Assembly (NCBI GenBank): GCA_012839115.1
Contig: DUNX01000020.1
Location: 1-56,522, forward strand
Length of the DNA stretch: 56,522 nt
From: Bacillota bacterium
GTDB lineage: Bacteria > Bacillota > UBA4882 > UBA10575
Direction of reading: 5' to 3'
Positions 45,966 through 55,225 of the stretch are shown here, piece after piece. The stretch's first letter is position 1. The number at the start of each line of letters is the position of its first letter. A program made the translations under genes and the position numbers. Under the pieces are notes generated by a model. It worked only from the letters and a program-made list of their open reading frames with translations, made no database searches and was not told the DNA's origin.

Positions 45966-46817
45966 ATGAACAGCGGTGAAGAACTGGAGAAACTGGAGCG
46001 GATTATGGAACGCCTGCGTGGTGAGGACGGTTGTCCCTGGGATCGCAAACAGACCCACGCCAGTCTCCGCCCCTGCTTAATAGAGGAGGCCTATGAGGTG
46101 CTGGAAGCGATTGAAAAAGAATCCGCCGCCGCGCTCCGCGAGGAGTTGGGAGACCTTTTGTTACAGGTGGTCTTTCATGCCCAGATTGCCCGGGAAAACG
46201 GCGACTTTTCTCTGGCGGAAGTGATTACCGGGATTAATGAAAAACTCATCCGCCGGCACCCCCATGTTTTCGGTGATGCGCAAGTCGACGGGGTAGAGGG
46301 TGTTCTCAAGAACTGGGAGCAGATTAAAGCAGAAGAGAAAAAAGAGGCCTCCGCTTCGGCTCTGGACAGCATACCCACGCATTTCCCAGCTCTTCTCCGG
46401 GCCGGGAAGATGCAAGAAAAAGCCTCCCGCCTTGGTTTTGACTGGCCGGATATGAAAGGGCCGCTGGCGAAGATCAGTGAAGAAAGCAAAGAATTTCACC
46501 GGGCCTGGAATGCCTGGAGAAAAGCCCGGTCAAAAGAGGAAAAGGAAGAAAAACGCCGGGAAATGGAGGAGGAATTTGGCGATATCCTGTTTGCCTTGGT
46601 CAATTTGAGCAGATTTCTGGGGATCGATCCGGAAACCGCTTTACACCGGGTCACAGGGAAGTTCTACCGTCGTTTCCGGGCGATGGAAGAAGCCGCAGCC
46701 AAGCAGGGGTTGGATATCCGGAAAATGACCCTGGCAGAGATGGACCGGCTTTGGGAAGCGGAAAAAACAGCAGAGCAGCAGGGACCACCGGAGTATAAAC
46801 CAACTGAGGAAGGATAA
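45966..46817 (+). CDS. mazG: Nucleoside triphosphate pyrophosphohydrolase MazG
   Basis: 283 residues with two MazG domains. The first has EEAYEVLEAIEKE ... LREELGDLLLQVVFHAQIA; the second has EESKEFHRAW ... EEEFGDILFALVNLSRFLGIDPETAL, supplying the Mg-binding Glu/Asp sets. It hydrolyses (d)NTPs to monophosphates, possibly non-canonical ones. ATG 45966 has SD AAGGAGG. In Bacillus the related yabN (which also has an N-terminal methylase domain, missing here) lies near yabP. Confidence 0.94.
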   Translation: MNSGEELEKLERIMERLRGEDGCPWDRKQTHASLRPCLIEEAYEVLEAIEKESAAALREELGDLLLQVVFHAQIARENGDFSLAEVITGINEKLIRRHPHVFGDAQVDGVEGVLKNWEQIKAEEKKEASASALDSIPTHFPALLRAGKMQEKASRLGFDWPDMKGPLAKISEESKEFHRAWNAWRKARSKEEKEEKRREMEEEFGDILFALVNLSRFLGIDPETALHRVTGKFYRRFRAMEEAAAKQGLDIRKMTLAEMDRLWEAEKTAEQQGPPEYKPTEEG

Positions 46818-46848
46818 TGCTATTAAAAAATCAACCGGAGGAATAACA

Positions 46849-47808
46849 ATGCGGTCACAACGGTACTTACCGGTGGTAATAATCGCTGCTCTTGCCCTGG
46901 CTGGAGTGGTCCTTTATCTCTTCACGCGCCGCGGGGCGGAGGAAAAAGGCCCTGCGTACAAACGAGAACCGGAGATTAGTGTCTATTTCCACGAGGACCA
47001 AACAACGAAAAAAATACCCCTGGAGGAATATCTGACGGGCGTCATCGGCGGGGAGATGAAAGGCGACTGGCCGCTGGAAGCCTATGCCGCCCAAGCCATC
47101 GTGGCACGCAGTTTTACCCTGGAATTTATCAACGGCGGCGGAACGAAAGAGTTTCACCAGACTGATATCTGTACCGATGAAAAACACGCCCAAGCCTATA
47201 ACGCGGAGGCGGTCACCGCGGATATCCGCCGGGCGGTGGAGATGACCAGGGGCGAAGTGATGATCTACAGGGGAAACTTAACCAAGGGCTGGTTTTCTGC
47301 CAGTTGCGGGGGGCGGACAGCTCCGGCCGTGGTTGCCCTGGGGTATGCGGGGGAAGAACCGGAATATATAGCATCCGTAAGTTGTCCGGAAGAAGGCGTA
47401 ATTCCTGAAGAAGAACTGTACTGGTCTGCCCGTTTTTCCCGGGCGGAGCTAGGTACGATCTTGACAACACTCGGGGAATCCGTTGGCGAGGTCCGCCGTC
47501 TGGAGGTGGGAGAAAGACACCGGGAATCCCACCGTGTAAGCAGGCTGGATTTTATCGGGGCAGAAGGGCGGGCCGGGGTCCGGGGGGCTGATTTCCGGAA
47601 AACCGCCGGTCCGGAAAAGGTCCGGTCCACCTGGATCACCGATATCCAGCAGGAAGGAGAGGGGATAATTATTAAGGGCCGGGGTTTTGGCCACGGCGTC
47701 GGCCTTTGCCAGTGGGGGGCCCATGCTTTGGCTACAGAAGGGAAAAACCCCCATGAGATCGTTAAACATTATTACCCGGAGGTTGAGATCAAAAAGCTCT
47801 GGAAATAA
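46849..47808 (+). CDS. SpoIID/LytB-domain lytic transglycosylase-like protein
   Basis: 319 residues. An N-terminal membrane anchor (about 7-25) is followed by the SpoIID domain. IPLEEYLTGVIGGEMKGDWPLEAYAAQAIVARSF carries the catalytic Glu, and SASCGGRTAP and GRGFGHGVGLCQWGAHALA follow. SpoIID degrades glycan strands lacking stem peptides during engulfment. Whether this is the true SpoIID or a vegetative LytB-type paralogue is open; the GGRT and GHGVG motifs are complete. It lies between mazG and yabP, which favours a sporulation role. Confidence 0.87.
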   Translation: MRSQRYLPVVIIAALALAGVVLYLFTRRGAEEKGPAYKREPEISVYFHEDQTTKKIPLEEYLTGVIGGEMKGDWPLEAYAAQAIVARSFTLEFINGGGTKEFHQTDICTDEKHAQAYNAEAVTADIRRAVEMTRGEVMIYRGNLTKGWFSASCGGRTAPAVVALGYAGEEPEYIASVSCPEEGVIPEEELYWSARFSRAELGTILTTLGESVGEVRRLEVGERHRESHRVSRLDFIGAEGRAGVRGADFRKTAGPEKVRSTWITDIQQEGEGIIIKGRGFGHGVGLCQWGAHALATEGKNPHEIVKHYYPEVEIKKLWK

Positions 47809-47881
47809 CTGAAGATTTCAGTTCAGGAAGTCCCCCGGTAGCATATGATCATATAACAAGAGTAATTGGGGGTGACTTTCC

Positions 47882-48151
47882 ATGGACGAGCAGAAACTTC
47901 ACCAATTAACAATTTTTGCCCGGGAACGGATGGAGATTAACGGAGTAACCAATGTTGGGAGTTTCAACCGGGAAGAAGTTCTCTTGGAAACAGAACAAGG
48001 CGGACTGGTGATCCGGGGGAGCGATCTCCACCTGCGCCAACTTCATGTGGAAAAAGGGAAACTTATGATCAACGGCAAAATAGATTCGGTAAAATATAGT
48101 GATGAAACGGTTGATAAAACCAGGAGGGTCTGGAGTAAACTCTTCAAGTAA
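47882..48151 (+). CDS. yabP: Sporulation protein YabP
   Basis: 89 residues matching YabP: MEINGVTNVGSFNREEVLLET, GLVIRGSDLHLRQLHVEKG, INGKIDSVKYSD and the C-terminal SKLFK. YabP works with YabQ in the mother cell, and the pair is normally adjacent. Here yabQ is 21 kb upstream. SD GGGGGTG precedes the ATG. Confidence 0.93.
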   Translation: MDEQKLHQLTIFARERMEINGVTNVGSFNREEVLLETEQGGLVIRGSDLHLRQLHVEKGKLMINGKIDSVKYSDETVDKTRRVWSKLFK

Positions 48152-48419
48152 CAAAGGTCGGGTTTTTCACTGAAAATTCCGGCAGGAACTACGGGTTGGA
48201 TATGGAATAAAAACAGAAGAGCTTTTACCAGAGGTGTAAAAAAAACCAAAAGAAACCGGAAAATACGCGCGCGCCGGATGATGGTGGCCCCAAAAACACT
48301 TTATTATATCGTCCCCGGGGAAGACGCCGTGCGGGCCGGATGGTGACTACACCAGGGCGCTCGCGCAAATTCGCGCGCATTTGTAGAGAAGAACGGAGGA
48401 AGGGGGCGCCCGCCGGAGG
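48152..48419. other. Intergenic region with two CG tracts
   Basis: Contains ATACGCGCGCGCCGG (48264-48278) and GCGCTCGCGC then AAATTCGCGCGCATTTG (48357-48384). The latter forms a CAAAT/ATTTG hairpin around a GCGCGC core. Nothing else is recognised. Confidence 0.5.
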
Positions 48420-50114
48420 ATGAGAAAAAAATGGTTGTTATGGCTCTTTCTTTTTATTCCTGTTCTTGTTGCCCACAATAGTTCCTTTCTAAGTCATGCT
48501 GCAATAGAGCTCACTAATACCGGTGCCGAATACCGGTTTGGGCAGGTTAAATCCCCTCCGCGCCCGCTGGATTGGCGGGTTCTTAAGAACACCCATTTTG
48601 AAATCTATTTTTACCAGGGTTTAGAGGAAGTTGCCTTACGGTGCCAGTCCATTCTGGAAGAAGCATATAACCGGGTATATCCGGATTTCGCCGGTTTTTT
48701 TACCATTAACCGCCTGCCGCCGGTTCGCGTCATCCTTTTCGCCTCCCGCCGGGACTTTCAAAATGCGGAGGCCTCCGGGACGCCGTTAACCGCAACCCCT
48801 GAAGGAGTAGCCCATTTCCTTATTGGCCGGTTGGCCGTCATCTGCCAGCCAACCCTAAGGGATCTGCGGGGGGTCTTGATTCATGAGGTAACACATATCA
48901 TCACCCTGCATCCTTTCCGTAACCGGTTTTTAGGGGGCGGCGGACAACCACCGGATTGGCTGGTCGAAGGGCTGGCCGAGTATTATACCCCGGATGAGTC
49001 CAGGTTTCCCATGCGGGAAGGCGCCCTCCGTGATGCGGTCTTCCGGGGGCAACTCGCGACCATGGATCAACTCCGGGGCGTGGGCGGGAATTTGGACTAT
49101 GCCCAAGCTTGGGCATTGACGGATTTTATCGCCCGGAAATACGGCAACGGGAGCTTGGCGGAACTGCTGAAGGAGTTTTTTGTTTACGGGGACCGGGATA
49201 TAACCTACAAAAGGGTTTTGGGCCTTTCCAGACAGGAGTTATGGGAAAATTGGCGGGCTGACCTGCAAGAACGGTATCAAGCCGGCTGCGATGCTCCCCG
49301 GATCACCGACCAGCACGAGCCCTGGCTCTCCGGACACGGCCAGCAGATGCAGGCCTCTCCCGTCGGGGAAGGAAGGATTGTTTTTCTCTCCTCCCATCAG
49401 AGCAGGTATTTTGATCTGTATCTTTGGGAGGATGGGAAGATACGCCGTCTTACCGAACAGACGGTATCCGCATATACAGTTTCACCGGACGGCGGGGAAA
49501 TACTCTTCATCTCCGATGTGGAAGGAGAAAATCTCATGTACCGGCTGGAAACAGCGACAGGTGAAATCACCCCTTTTCCGTTGGCTTTGGGTAACCCCGT
49601 GGAAGTGGCTTGGTCGCCTACGGGCAAACGTTTGGCGGTAACGGTCAATATAAAGGGCGATACCGATATCTACCTTGTGAATCTGGAAGGAGAGGTTTTG
49701 ACGGGTGTGACCGGCGGCTCCTTCGATGAAATGTCGCCCTCCTGGGCTCCTGATGGAGAGCGCCTGGTCTACGTGGCAGAACATCTCGGTTTCGATCAAC
49801 TCCATATCTGGGACGGGAAGAAGCACCGGCAATTAACCGGCGCCGGCAAGCACCACCGGGAGCCGGTTTGGGGAGAGGATGGGAAGATCTACTTTACCCT
49901 TGGTGATAAAGGCTATTACCAAACAGCCGTCGTGGATCCGCGCGGGCATGAGGAAGGAAAGACCGAAATACTCTCGCCTTTCCAGGAGACGCTTTTGCAC
50001 CCTTATCCCTTGCCGGGGGGAGAAATTCTCTCCACAGTTTATGAGAATGGAACATACAAGATCTACCGCTGGCATCCGCCAGGGCACGGGGAGAAAGGGG
50101 TAACGGCGGAATGA
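48420..50114 (+). CDS. Secreted gluzincin (peptidase MA-like) with C-terminal TolB/WD40-like propeller
   Basis: 564 residues. Signal peptide MRKKWLLWLFLFIPVLVAHN. The peptidase domain has HEVTH (155-159) and a downstream Glu in WLVEGLAEYY (about 183), a complete gluzincin zinc site. From about residue 310 come beta-propeller repeats of the TolB type (AYTVSPDGGEILFISD, VAWSPTGKRLAVTV, PSWAPDGERLVYVAE). It overlaps the Omp85-like gene by 4 bp, so the products probably act together at the envelope. Such fusions are known in diderm phyla but have no agreed function. Confidence 0.82.
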   Translation: MRKKWLLWLFLFIPVLVAHNSSFLSHAAIELTNTGAEYRFGQVKSPPRPLDWRVLKNTHFEIYFYQGLEEVALRCQSILEEAYNRVYPDFAGFFTINRLPPVRVILFASRRDFQNAEASGTPLTATPEGVAHFLIGRLAVICQPTLRDLRGVLIHEVTHIITLHPFRNRFLGGGGQPPDWLVEGLAEYYTPDESRFPMREGALRDAVFRGQLATMDQLRGVGGNLDYAQAWALTDFIARKYGNGSLAELLKEFFVYGDRDITYKRVLGLSRQELWENWRADLQERYQAGCDAPRITDQHEPWLSGHGQQMQASPVGEGRIVFLSSHQSRYFDLYLWEDGKIRRLTEQTVSAYTVSPDGGEILFISDVEGENLMYRLETATGEITPFPLALGNPVEVAWSPTGKRLAVTVNIKGDTDIYLVNLEGEVLTGVTGGSFDEMSPSWAPDGERLVYVAEHLGFDQLHIWDGKKHRQLTGAGKHHREPVWGEDGKIYFTLGDKGYYQTAVVDPRGHEEGKTEILSPFQETLLHPYPLPGGEILSTVYENGTYKIYRWHPPGHGEKGVTAE

Positions 50115-51232
50115 GAAGATTTTATAGGCGTTTATTACCGGCTCTTTTCTTCTTTTTCCTCCTGTTTTCCTGTGCGACTGCCGTACAGGCGGGAGAAAAA
50201 CCCGGAGAGCCATACCGTCCGCGTTTGGAGATGGAATATATCATTCCGGTAATCTTCTATGACGGAAACCTTTATTCCCTAATCTACGGGCGGATGAGCA
50301 GTGTGCTCCGCGACCGGGAACTGCAGTTTTTTCTCTGGGCCGACCAGGGCGCGGGGGTTTTCAACTATGCCCTGGGTTATACCAGGCACCATTACAAGTG
50401 GTCAACCGGGATCAACCTGTACTCAATGCCGGTTAATATTGGCCCGGTTTGGGCTTCCGGAGTCTGGGAGGAACAGACGGGCCTCAGCCTTCTTGCCACT
50501 TACCGCCGGACAAATGAGACCAGATTCACTTTTCGCTTGCAATGGGAGAAATTTTTCCCGCTTATTGTGACTTCTTCTTTTCCCGAAGATCCGGATGAGG
50601 GCTCCCTTTTGGGATGGGAGGTCAAGGCGATTAAGGATGATTTTTCTTTTCTGGCCCAAAAGGGGACAAGGGCCTATGCTAGCCTGGGAGGAGCTTTTCC
50701 CTTTCTCAACACCGGTTATAGTTATATAAAAATCGAAGAAGACTGGCGGCGTTATTACCCGTTGAACCACCGGGTTTCGGCGATTTTGAGTTTGCGGGGC
50801 GGGAAAATATGGGGTGACCACCCGTCCCACCGCGGTTTTATTATCGGCGGCGTCCAGCAGGCCAATATGAGCGGCCTTGGGAATCTGGTCAATCAAGGAT
50901 CCTTATGGGCCCTGGCCGATTCGACGCTACGCGGGTATCCTCTCTATCAATTTAGTGGCGACGGGTTTTTCCTGGGCAATCTGGAATTCAGAACTCTGCT
51001 TTATCCTTCTTCATACTATGATCTCAAATTCTTTGGACTGCTTGGTTCGGTTTTTTTCGACGCGGGTCAGATCTACAAAGGAGCCCTGGCACAAAGTGCC
51101 AGCCCTCTGGCTGCCTGGGGAGTAGGGCTAAAGCTTTTCTTCGGTGGTTTGTTGGTGGGTGTTGATTACGCCGTGCCAATGGATCCGGGCGCAAAGCCCT
51201 GCTGGCATATTAGCCTCGGAGAAGTTTTCTAG
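50111..51232 (+). CDS. Short Omp85-family outer-membrane barrel without POTRA domains
   Basis: 373 residues. A signal peptide with AVQA cleavage (about residue 27) is followed directly by barrel strands; there is no room for POTRA repeats. The Omp85 C-terminal signatures are present: the lid-loop motif LRGYPLYQ (273-280, equivalent to VRGF), GNLEFR, SVFFDAGQIYK, and GVGLKLFFGGLLVGVDYAVPM. The terminal strand is HISLGEVF, ending in Phe. This matches the short noNterm Omp85 group. Coupled to the preceding peptidase/propeller gene. It argues for an outer membrane in this organism. Confidence 0.78.
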   Translation: MRRFYRRLLPALFFFFLLFSCATAVQAGEKPGEPYRPRLEMEYIIPVIFYDGNLYSLIYGRMSSVLRDRELQFFLWADQGAGVFNYALGYTRHHYKWSTGINLYSMPVNIGPVWASGVWEEQTGLSLLATYRRTNETRFTFRLQWEKFFPLIVTSSFPEDPDEGSLLGWEVKAIKDDFSFLAQKGTRAYASLGGAFPFLNTGYSYIKIEEDWRRYYPLNHRVSAILSLRGGKIWGDHPSHRGFIIGGVQQANMSGLGNLVNQGSLWALADSTLRGYPLYQFSGDGFFLGNLEFRTLLYPSSYYDLKFFGLLGSVFFDAGQIYKGALAQSASPLAAWGVGLKLFFGGLLVGVDYAVPMDPGAKPCWHISLGEVF

Positions 51233-51297
51233 AAACGAGGCGCCGGAATACTGGCGACCGGGGATATGGACTTTCAAACAAGAAAGGACTGATTACA

Positions 51298-52365
51298 TTG
51301 TCCATTAAAGTACTGGTCGTTGATGATTCAGCCTTTATGCGGCAAACAATCAAAAGGATTTTACAGGCGGACCCGGAGATTGAAGTCGTTGGCGTGGCGG
51401 TAGACGGTGAAGACGCCTTAAAAAAAGTTGAGTTTTTTAAACCGCAGGTTATTACTTTGGATCTGCGAATGCCGCGCATGGATGGGCTGGCCTTCCTCAC
51501 CGCACTGATGAGGACCTCGCCCCTTCCTGTTGTCCTGGTCAGTTCCTGGGCCCAGGAAGGTACGGAAGAAACCTTGAGAGCTCTGGAGCTTGGGGCCGTT
51601 GATTTTGTTACCAAGCCCAGCAGCGAACCGACAGAAGAACTTTGGCAGATTGGGGATGAACTGCGGGGGAAGGTCAAAGCAGCAGCGCATGTCCGGGTGG
51701 ACAAAATCCAGGACCTGCCGGAAAAAAGGATCGCTACGGTCTCACCTACCCTGGAAAGAAGCCACCTGAAAATTTTGGCGATGGGCGCTTCAACCGGCGG
51801 CCCCCGGGCCTTCCAATTTATCCTAACCCACTTGTCAGCTGATTTTCCCCTTGGGATTTTGATTGCCCAACACATGCCCAGTGAGTTTATGGAGATCTTT
51901 GCCGCCCGCCTCAACGGCATGAGTCAGCTCCGGGTAAAAATAGCTGAGGAAGATGATTTTATTTACCCGGGAATGGTATTAGTGGCTCCCGGCGGTTTGC
52001 AGACCCGGTTGGTTAAAAAGAAAGCCCCGGACGGGCACGAGAGTGTACGGGTTCATCTTACACGGGAATACAATGTTTACCAGCCTTCGATCGACGAGAT
52101 GTTTTTTTCTGTGGCGGAGACCTACGGAGACCAGGCCATCGGGGTGCTATTGACCGGGATGGGCGCTGACGGCGCCCGTGGGTTGCAGCGCCTGCGGGAG
52201 AAGGGTGGCCTGACAATTGCCGAGTCTTCGGAAACCTGCGTCATCTACGGAATGCCCAAGGCGGCTCGAGAATTGGACGCAGTGGATTATCTTCTGCCGC
52301 TGACGGAAATCCCGGACCGGATTTGTACTCTGCTTTCGGAGCAGAATTTTCCCGTAAAAAGCTAA
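51298..52365 (+). CDS. cheB: Chemotaxis methylesterase CheB
   Basis: 355 residues. N-terminal receiver: KVLVVDDSAFMRQ, phosphoacceptor Asp55 in TLDLRMPRMDG, and the conserved Lys in TKPSS. The C-terminal methylesterase has Ser in MGASTGGPRAF, His in AQHMP and Asp in LTGMGADGA. It would demethylate or deamidate chemoreceptor glutamates. TTG 51298 with AAAGGA upstream. No other che gene is in this window, so it is detached from a chemotaxis operon. Confidence 0.95.
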   Translation: MSIKVLVVDDSAFMRQTIKRILQADPEIEVVGVAVDGEDALKKVEFFKPQVITLDLRMPRMDGLAFLTALMRTSPLPVVLVSSWAQEGTEETLRALELGAVDFVTKPSSEPTEELWQIGDELRGKVKAAAHVRVDKIQDLPEKRIATVSPTLERSHLKILAMGASTGGPRAFQFILTHLSADFPLGILIAQHMPSEFMEIFAARLNGMSQLRVKIAEEDDFIYPGMVLVAPGGLQTRLVKKKAPDGHESVRVHLTREYNVYQPSIDEMFFSVAETYGDQAIGVLLTGMGADGARGLQRLREKGGLTIAESSETCVIYGMPKAARELDAVDYLLPLTEIPDRICTLLSEQNFPVKS

Positions 52366-52594
52366 CTGCCGGCCGCATGGAATGGCTGCGGCGTCTATTC
52401 ACCCCCTGATTTCAACTGGCGACTGCTCACCAGCAGTGATTACTTATCAGCGGTTGTTACTCACCAGTTCCATTACAGGTGTCTTTCCATATATACCTTT
52501 CATATCTCATTATGAATCCGGTTTAAAATATCATTTTTGAATAATATCTATTTTTACGTGCAATAAAAGCTTAAAAAAAGACTGGGGTGAGGGT
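52366..52594. other. Leader/intergenic region upstream of rho
   Basis: 229 bp, AT-rich toward rho. Short CTCACCAG direct repeats occur (about 52426 and 52463). No confident promoter. Autoregulated leaders are known for rho elsewhere, but nothing here proves one. Confidence 0.3.
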
Positions 52595-53890
52595 ATGCAA
52601 TTAGCCGATCTGGAAAGTAAGACTCTTGTTCAATTACAGGCGATGGCTGGGGAATTGGGAATTGAAAACTATGTCCGTTACCGGAAAAAGGAACTCATTT
52701 TTGAGCTGCTGAAAGTCCTGGCTACGCAGGAAGGACGCGTTTTTTCCCAAGGGATTTTGGAGATCCTTCCCGACGGTTTTGGGTTCTTGCGGGTGGAAAA
52801 CTATTCGGCAGGACCGGCGGATATCTATGTCTCCGCCTCCCAAATCCGCCGCTTTCATTTGCGCACCGGTGATTTGGTGGCAGGACAGATCCGCCCGCCC
52901 AAGGAGACGGAACGGTATTTTTCACTCCTCAAAATTCAGGCGGTGAATTTTGAGGACCCGGATAAACTGAAAGAACGGATTCATTTTGATGAATTGACCC
53001 CCATCTACCCCCGGGAACGGATAAAGCTGGAGACTACCGCCAAAGAATTTGCCATGCGGATTGTGGATATTGTCGCGCCCATAGGCAAAGGCCAGCGCGG
53101 GATGATCGTTTCTCCACCGAAGGCGGGAAAAACTACACTTTTAAAGAAAGTCGCCCATAGCTTGGCGGTTAACCACCCGGAGGTCCATTTGATCGTCCTT
53201 TTGATTGACGAGCGTCCGGAAGAAGTAACCGATATGGAGCGTTCGGTCAAAGGGGAAGTGGTCAGTTCCACTTTTGATCAACCGGCAGATAATCACGTCC
53301 GTGTCGCCGAAATGGTTTTGGAACGGTCGAAGCGCCTAGTGGAACAGGAAAAAGACGTGGTCATTTTGATGGACTCCATTACCAGGCTGGCCCGGGCCTA
53401 TAATTTGGTCGAACCACCGAGTGGCCGGACACTCTCCGGTGGTGTGGACCCGGGTGCCCTCCACAAACCCAAGCGCTTTTTTGGCGCCGCCCGTAATGTG
53501 GAAGAGGGAGGCAGCCTGACGATTATCGCCACGGCTCTGGTGGATACCGGCAGCAGGATGGATGAGGTTATTTATGAGGAATTTAAAGGCACCGGTAATC
53601 TCGAATTACACCTGGACCGGAAGATGGCTGACCGGCGGATCTTTCCGGCAATTGACATTATCCGTTCCGGCACCCGTAAAGAAGAGCTGCTCTTTACCAC
53701 CAGGGAGTTGGAGACCACATGGGTTCTGAGGAAAGTCCTCAGCGCCCAGGGACCGGCGGATACAATGGAACTCATCTTGGACCGTTTACATCATACCGCT
53801 TCCAATGAAGAGCTCCAGTCCTTAATCCTCAACTCCACTTTTGCCGAGACTGTATTAAGCAGGCGGATGCAGGATTCGGGAGAGTTATAG
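52595..53890 (+). CDS. rho: Transcription termination factor Rho
   Basis: Hexameric RNA-dependent ATPase that ends transcription. 431 residues. N-terminal Rho-N helical domain ([21 protein letters not shown]), RNA-binding cold-shock-like domain ([14 protein letters not shown]), Walker [14 protein letters not shown], Walker [17 protein letters not shown], and R-loop region [19 protein letters not shown]. The N-terminal insertion domain seen in some actinobacteria is absent. Normal length. SD GGGGTGAGGG. Confidence 0.97.
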   Translation: MQLADLESKTLVQLQAMAGELGIENYVRYRKKELIFELLKVLATQEGRVFSQGILEILPDGFGFLRVENYSAGPADIYVSASQIRRFHLRTGDLVAGQIRPPKETERYFSLLKIQAVNFEDPDKLKERIHFDELTPIYPRERIKLETTAKEFAMRIVDIVAPIGKGQRGMIVSPPKAGKTTLLKKVAHSLAVNHPEVHLIVLLIDERPEEVTDMERSVKGEVVSSTFDQPADNHVRVAEMVLERSKRLVEQEKDVVILMDSITRLARAYNLVEPPSGRTLSGGVDPGALHKPKRFFGAARNVEEGGSLTIIATALVDTGSRMDEVIYEEFKGTGNLELHLDRKMADRRIFPAIDIIRSGTRKEELLFTTRELETTWVLRKVLSAQGPADTMELILDRLHHTASNEELQSLILNSTFAETVLSRRMQDSGEL

Positions 53891-53948
53891 CCAATAATAT
53901 TCTAAAGCACCCTGTATTTGCCGGTAAACCGGGGTTTGGAGGTTTAGG

Positions 53949-55205
53949 ATGTCCTGTTTTCCAGAGACAGAACGCCTGTGTCGGGCCTATGCCCGTACGA
54001 GCGGCGTGGCCACCTTTGTTATTGATAATAAAGGGCGGGTGGTTAGCCCGGAGATCCGTTTTTACTCTCCCCACAGCTTCTGCCGGATCATCCGGAAAGC
54101 ACCGGAGCGGGAAGAGCAATGCGCCCATGCGCATTTATACGGCAGCTACCAAGCGGAACGATTTGGCGACGCTTATGTTTTCTTTTGTCCCTTCGGCCTG
54201 GTCCACTGGGTAGCGCCGGTGATTGAGAATTACCAGTTGGCCTACGCCCTGGTGGTAGGGCCTGTGTTAATGAGTACTCCTGAGAATGCGCTGGTCAAAG
54301 AGATTTTGATTAAAAACGGACTAACAACCGGAGAAATCCAAAGACTTTATGGGGAATTGGCACGAGTCCCTTATTTCCCGCCACCGGTGGTTACCGATAT
54401 GGCAGCGGTACTTTTTGCCACTGCTTCTCACCTGTCGGCCCTTGCCGGCAGCAAATTGGAACAACGGAAAGAATTCCACGAACAGCAGGCCTCAATCGCT
54501 GAAAAATTGCAGGCCATCAAAAACCGGGACGGGCAAGAAAAGCGGTCTTACCCCCTGGAAAAAGAGAGGGAACTCCTTAGCAAAATCCGGCTCGGTGATA
54601 AAGCCGGCGCGCAAGAGATTTTGAATGAAATTTTCGGGTATATCTTTTTTACTGCGGGGAACAAGATTGAGCTGGTGAAAACCCGCGTAATGGAATTGGT
54701 GGTTTTGCTTTCTCGCGCGGCCTTGGAAGGAGGGGCGGATGATGAGGTAATTTTTGGGCTAAATTACCGGTATCTCCGGGAAATCGGAGACCTCAAAAGC
54801 TTTGACGAGATCGCTTATCTGCTTTCAAAAGTTATGGCCCGTTTTACCGATTGCGTATTTAACCTGACCGGAGTGAAAAATATTGATCTCATTTACCGGG
54901 CTGTTACTTATATGCGGGAGCATTATATGGAAGAGATCAACCTGGAAAAGGTGGCGAAAGCAGTAAACCTGAGTCCGTCATATTTTAGCAAGGTCTTTAA
55001 AGAAGAGATGAAGTGTAATTTTAGTACTTATTTGAATGTTTTGCGGGTGGAAGAAAGCAAGAAATTATTGTTGGACAAAAAGTTGCCCCTGGTTGAAGTG
55101 GCAGGGCGGGTCGGCTTTCAGGACCAAAGCTATTTCACAAAGGTTTTTAAAAAGCTGATGAATACATCACCCGGGGAATTCCGGAAATCCCGGGGAACTA
55201 GATGA
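53949..55205 (+). CDS. PocR-domain AraC-family transcriptional regulator
   Basis: 418 residues. The N-terminal PocR ligand-sensing domain (about 1-165) has CRAYARTSGVATFVIDNKG, FCRIIRK and CPFGLVHWVAPVI, followed by a linker with coiled-coil character. The C-terminal AraC DNA-binding domain has two HTH motifs (LEKVAKAVNLSPSYFSKVFKEE; LVEVAGRVGFQDQSYFTKVFKK). PocR domains occur in regulators of B12-linked catabolism. Its stop overlaps the frame of the corrinoid gene next door, so the pair is probably co-expressed and functionally linked. Confidence 0.88.
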   Translation: MSCFPETERLCRAYARTSGVATFVIDNKGRVVSPEIRFYSPHSFCRIIRKAPEREEQCAHAHLYGSYQAERFGDAYVFFCPFGLVHWVAPVIENYQLAYALVVGPVLMSTPENALVKEILIKNGLTTGEIQRLYGELARVPYFPPPVVTDMAAVLFATASHLSALAGSKLEQRKEFHEQQASIAEKLQAIKNRDGQEKRSYPLEKERELLSKIRLGDKAGAQEILNEIFGYIFFTAGNKIELVKTRVMELVVLLSRAALEGGADDEVIFGLNYRYLREIGDLKSFDEIAYLLSKVMARFTDCVFNLTGVKNIDLIYRAVTYMREHYMEEINLEKVAKAVNLSPSYFSKVFKEEMKCNFSTYLNVLRVEESKKLLLDKKLPLVEVAGRVGFQDQSYFTKVFKKLMNTSPGEFRKSRGTR

Positions 55206-55225
55206 AAGAGGGGGAGAGGAAGGCA

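Noticed and set aside
45656-46058. Small open frames in the gap before mazG
   Set aside because: No SD, no recognisable motif, and they overlap the hairpin elements and the mazG start.
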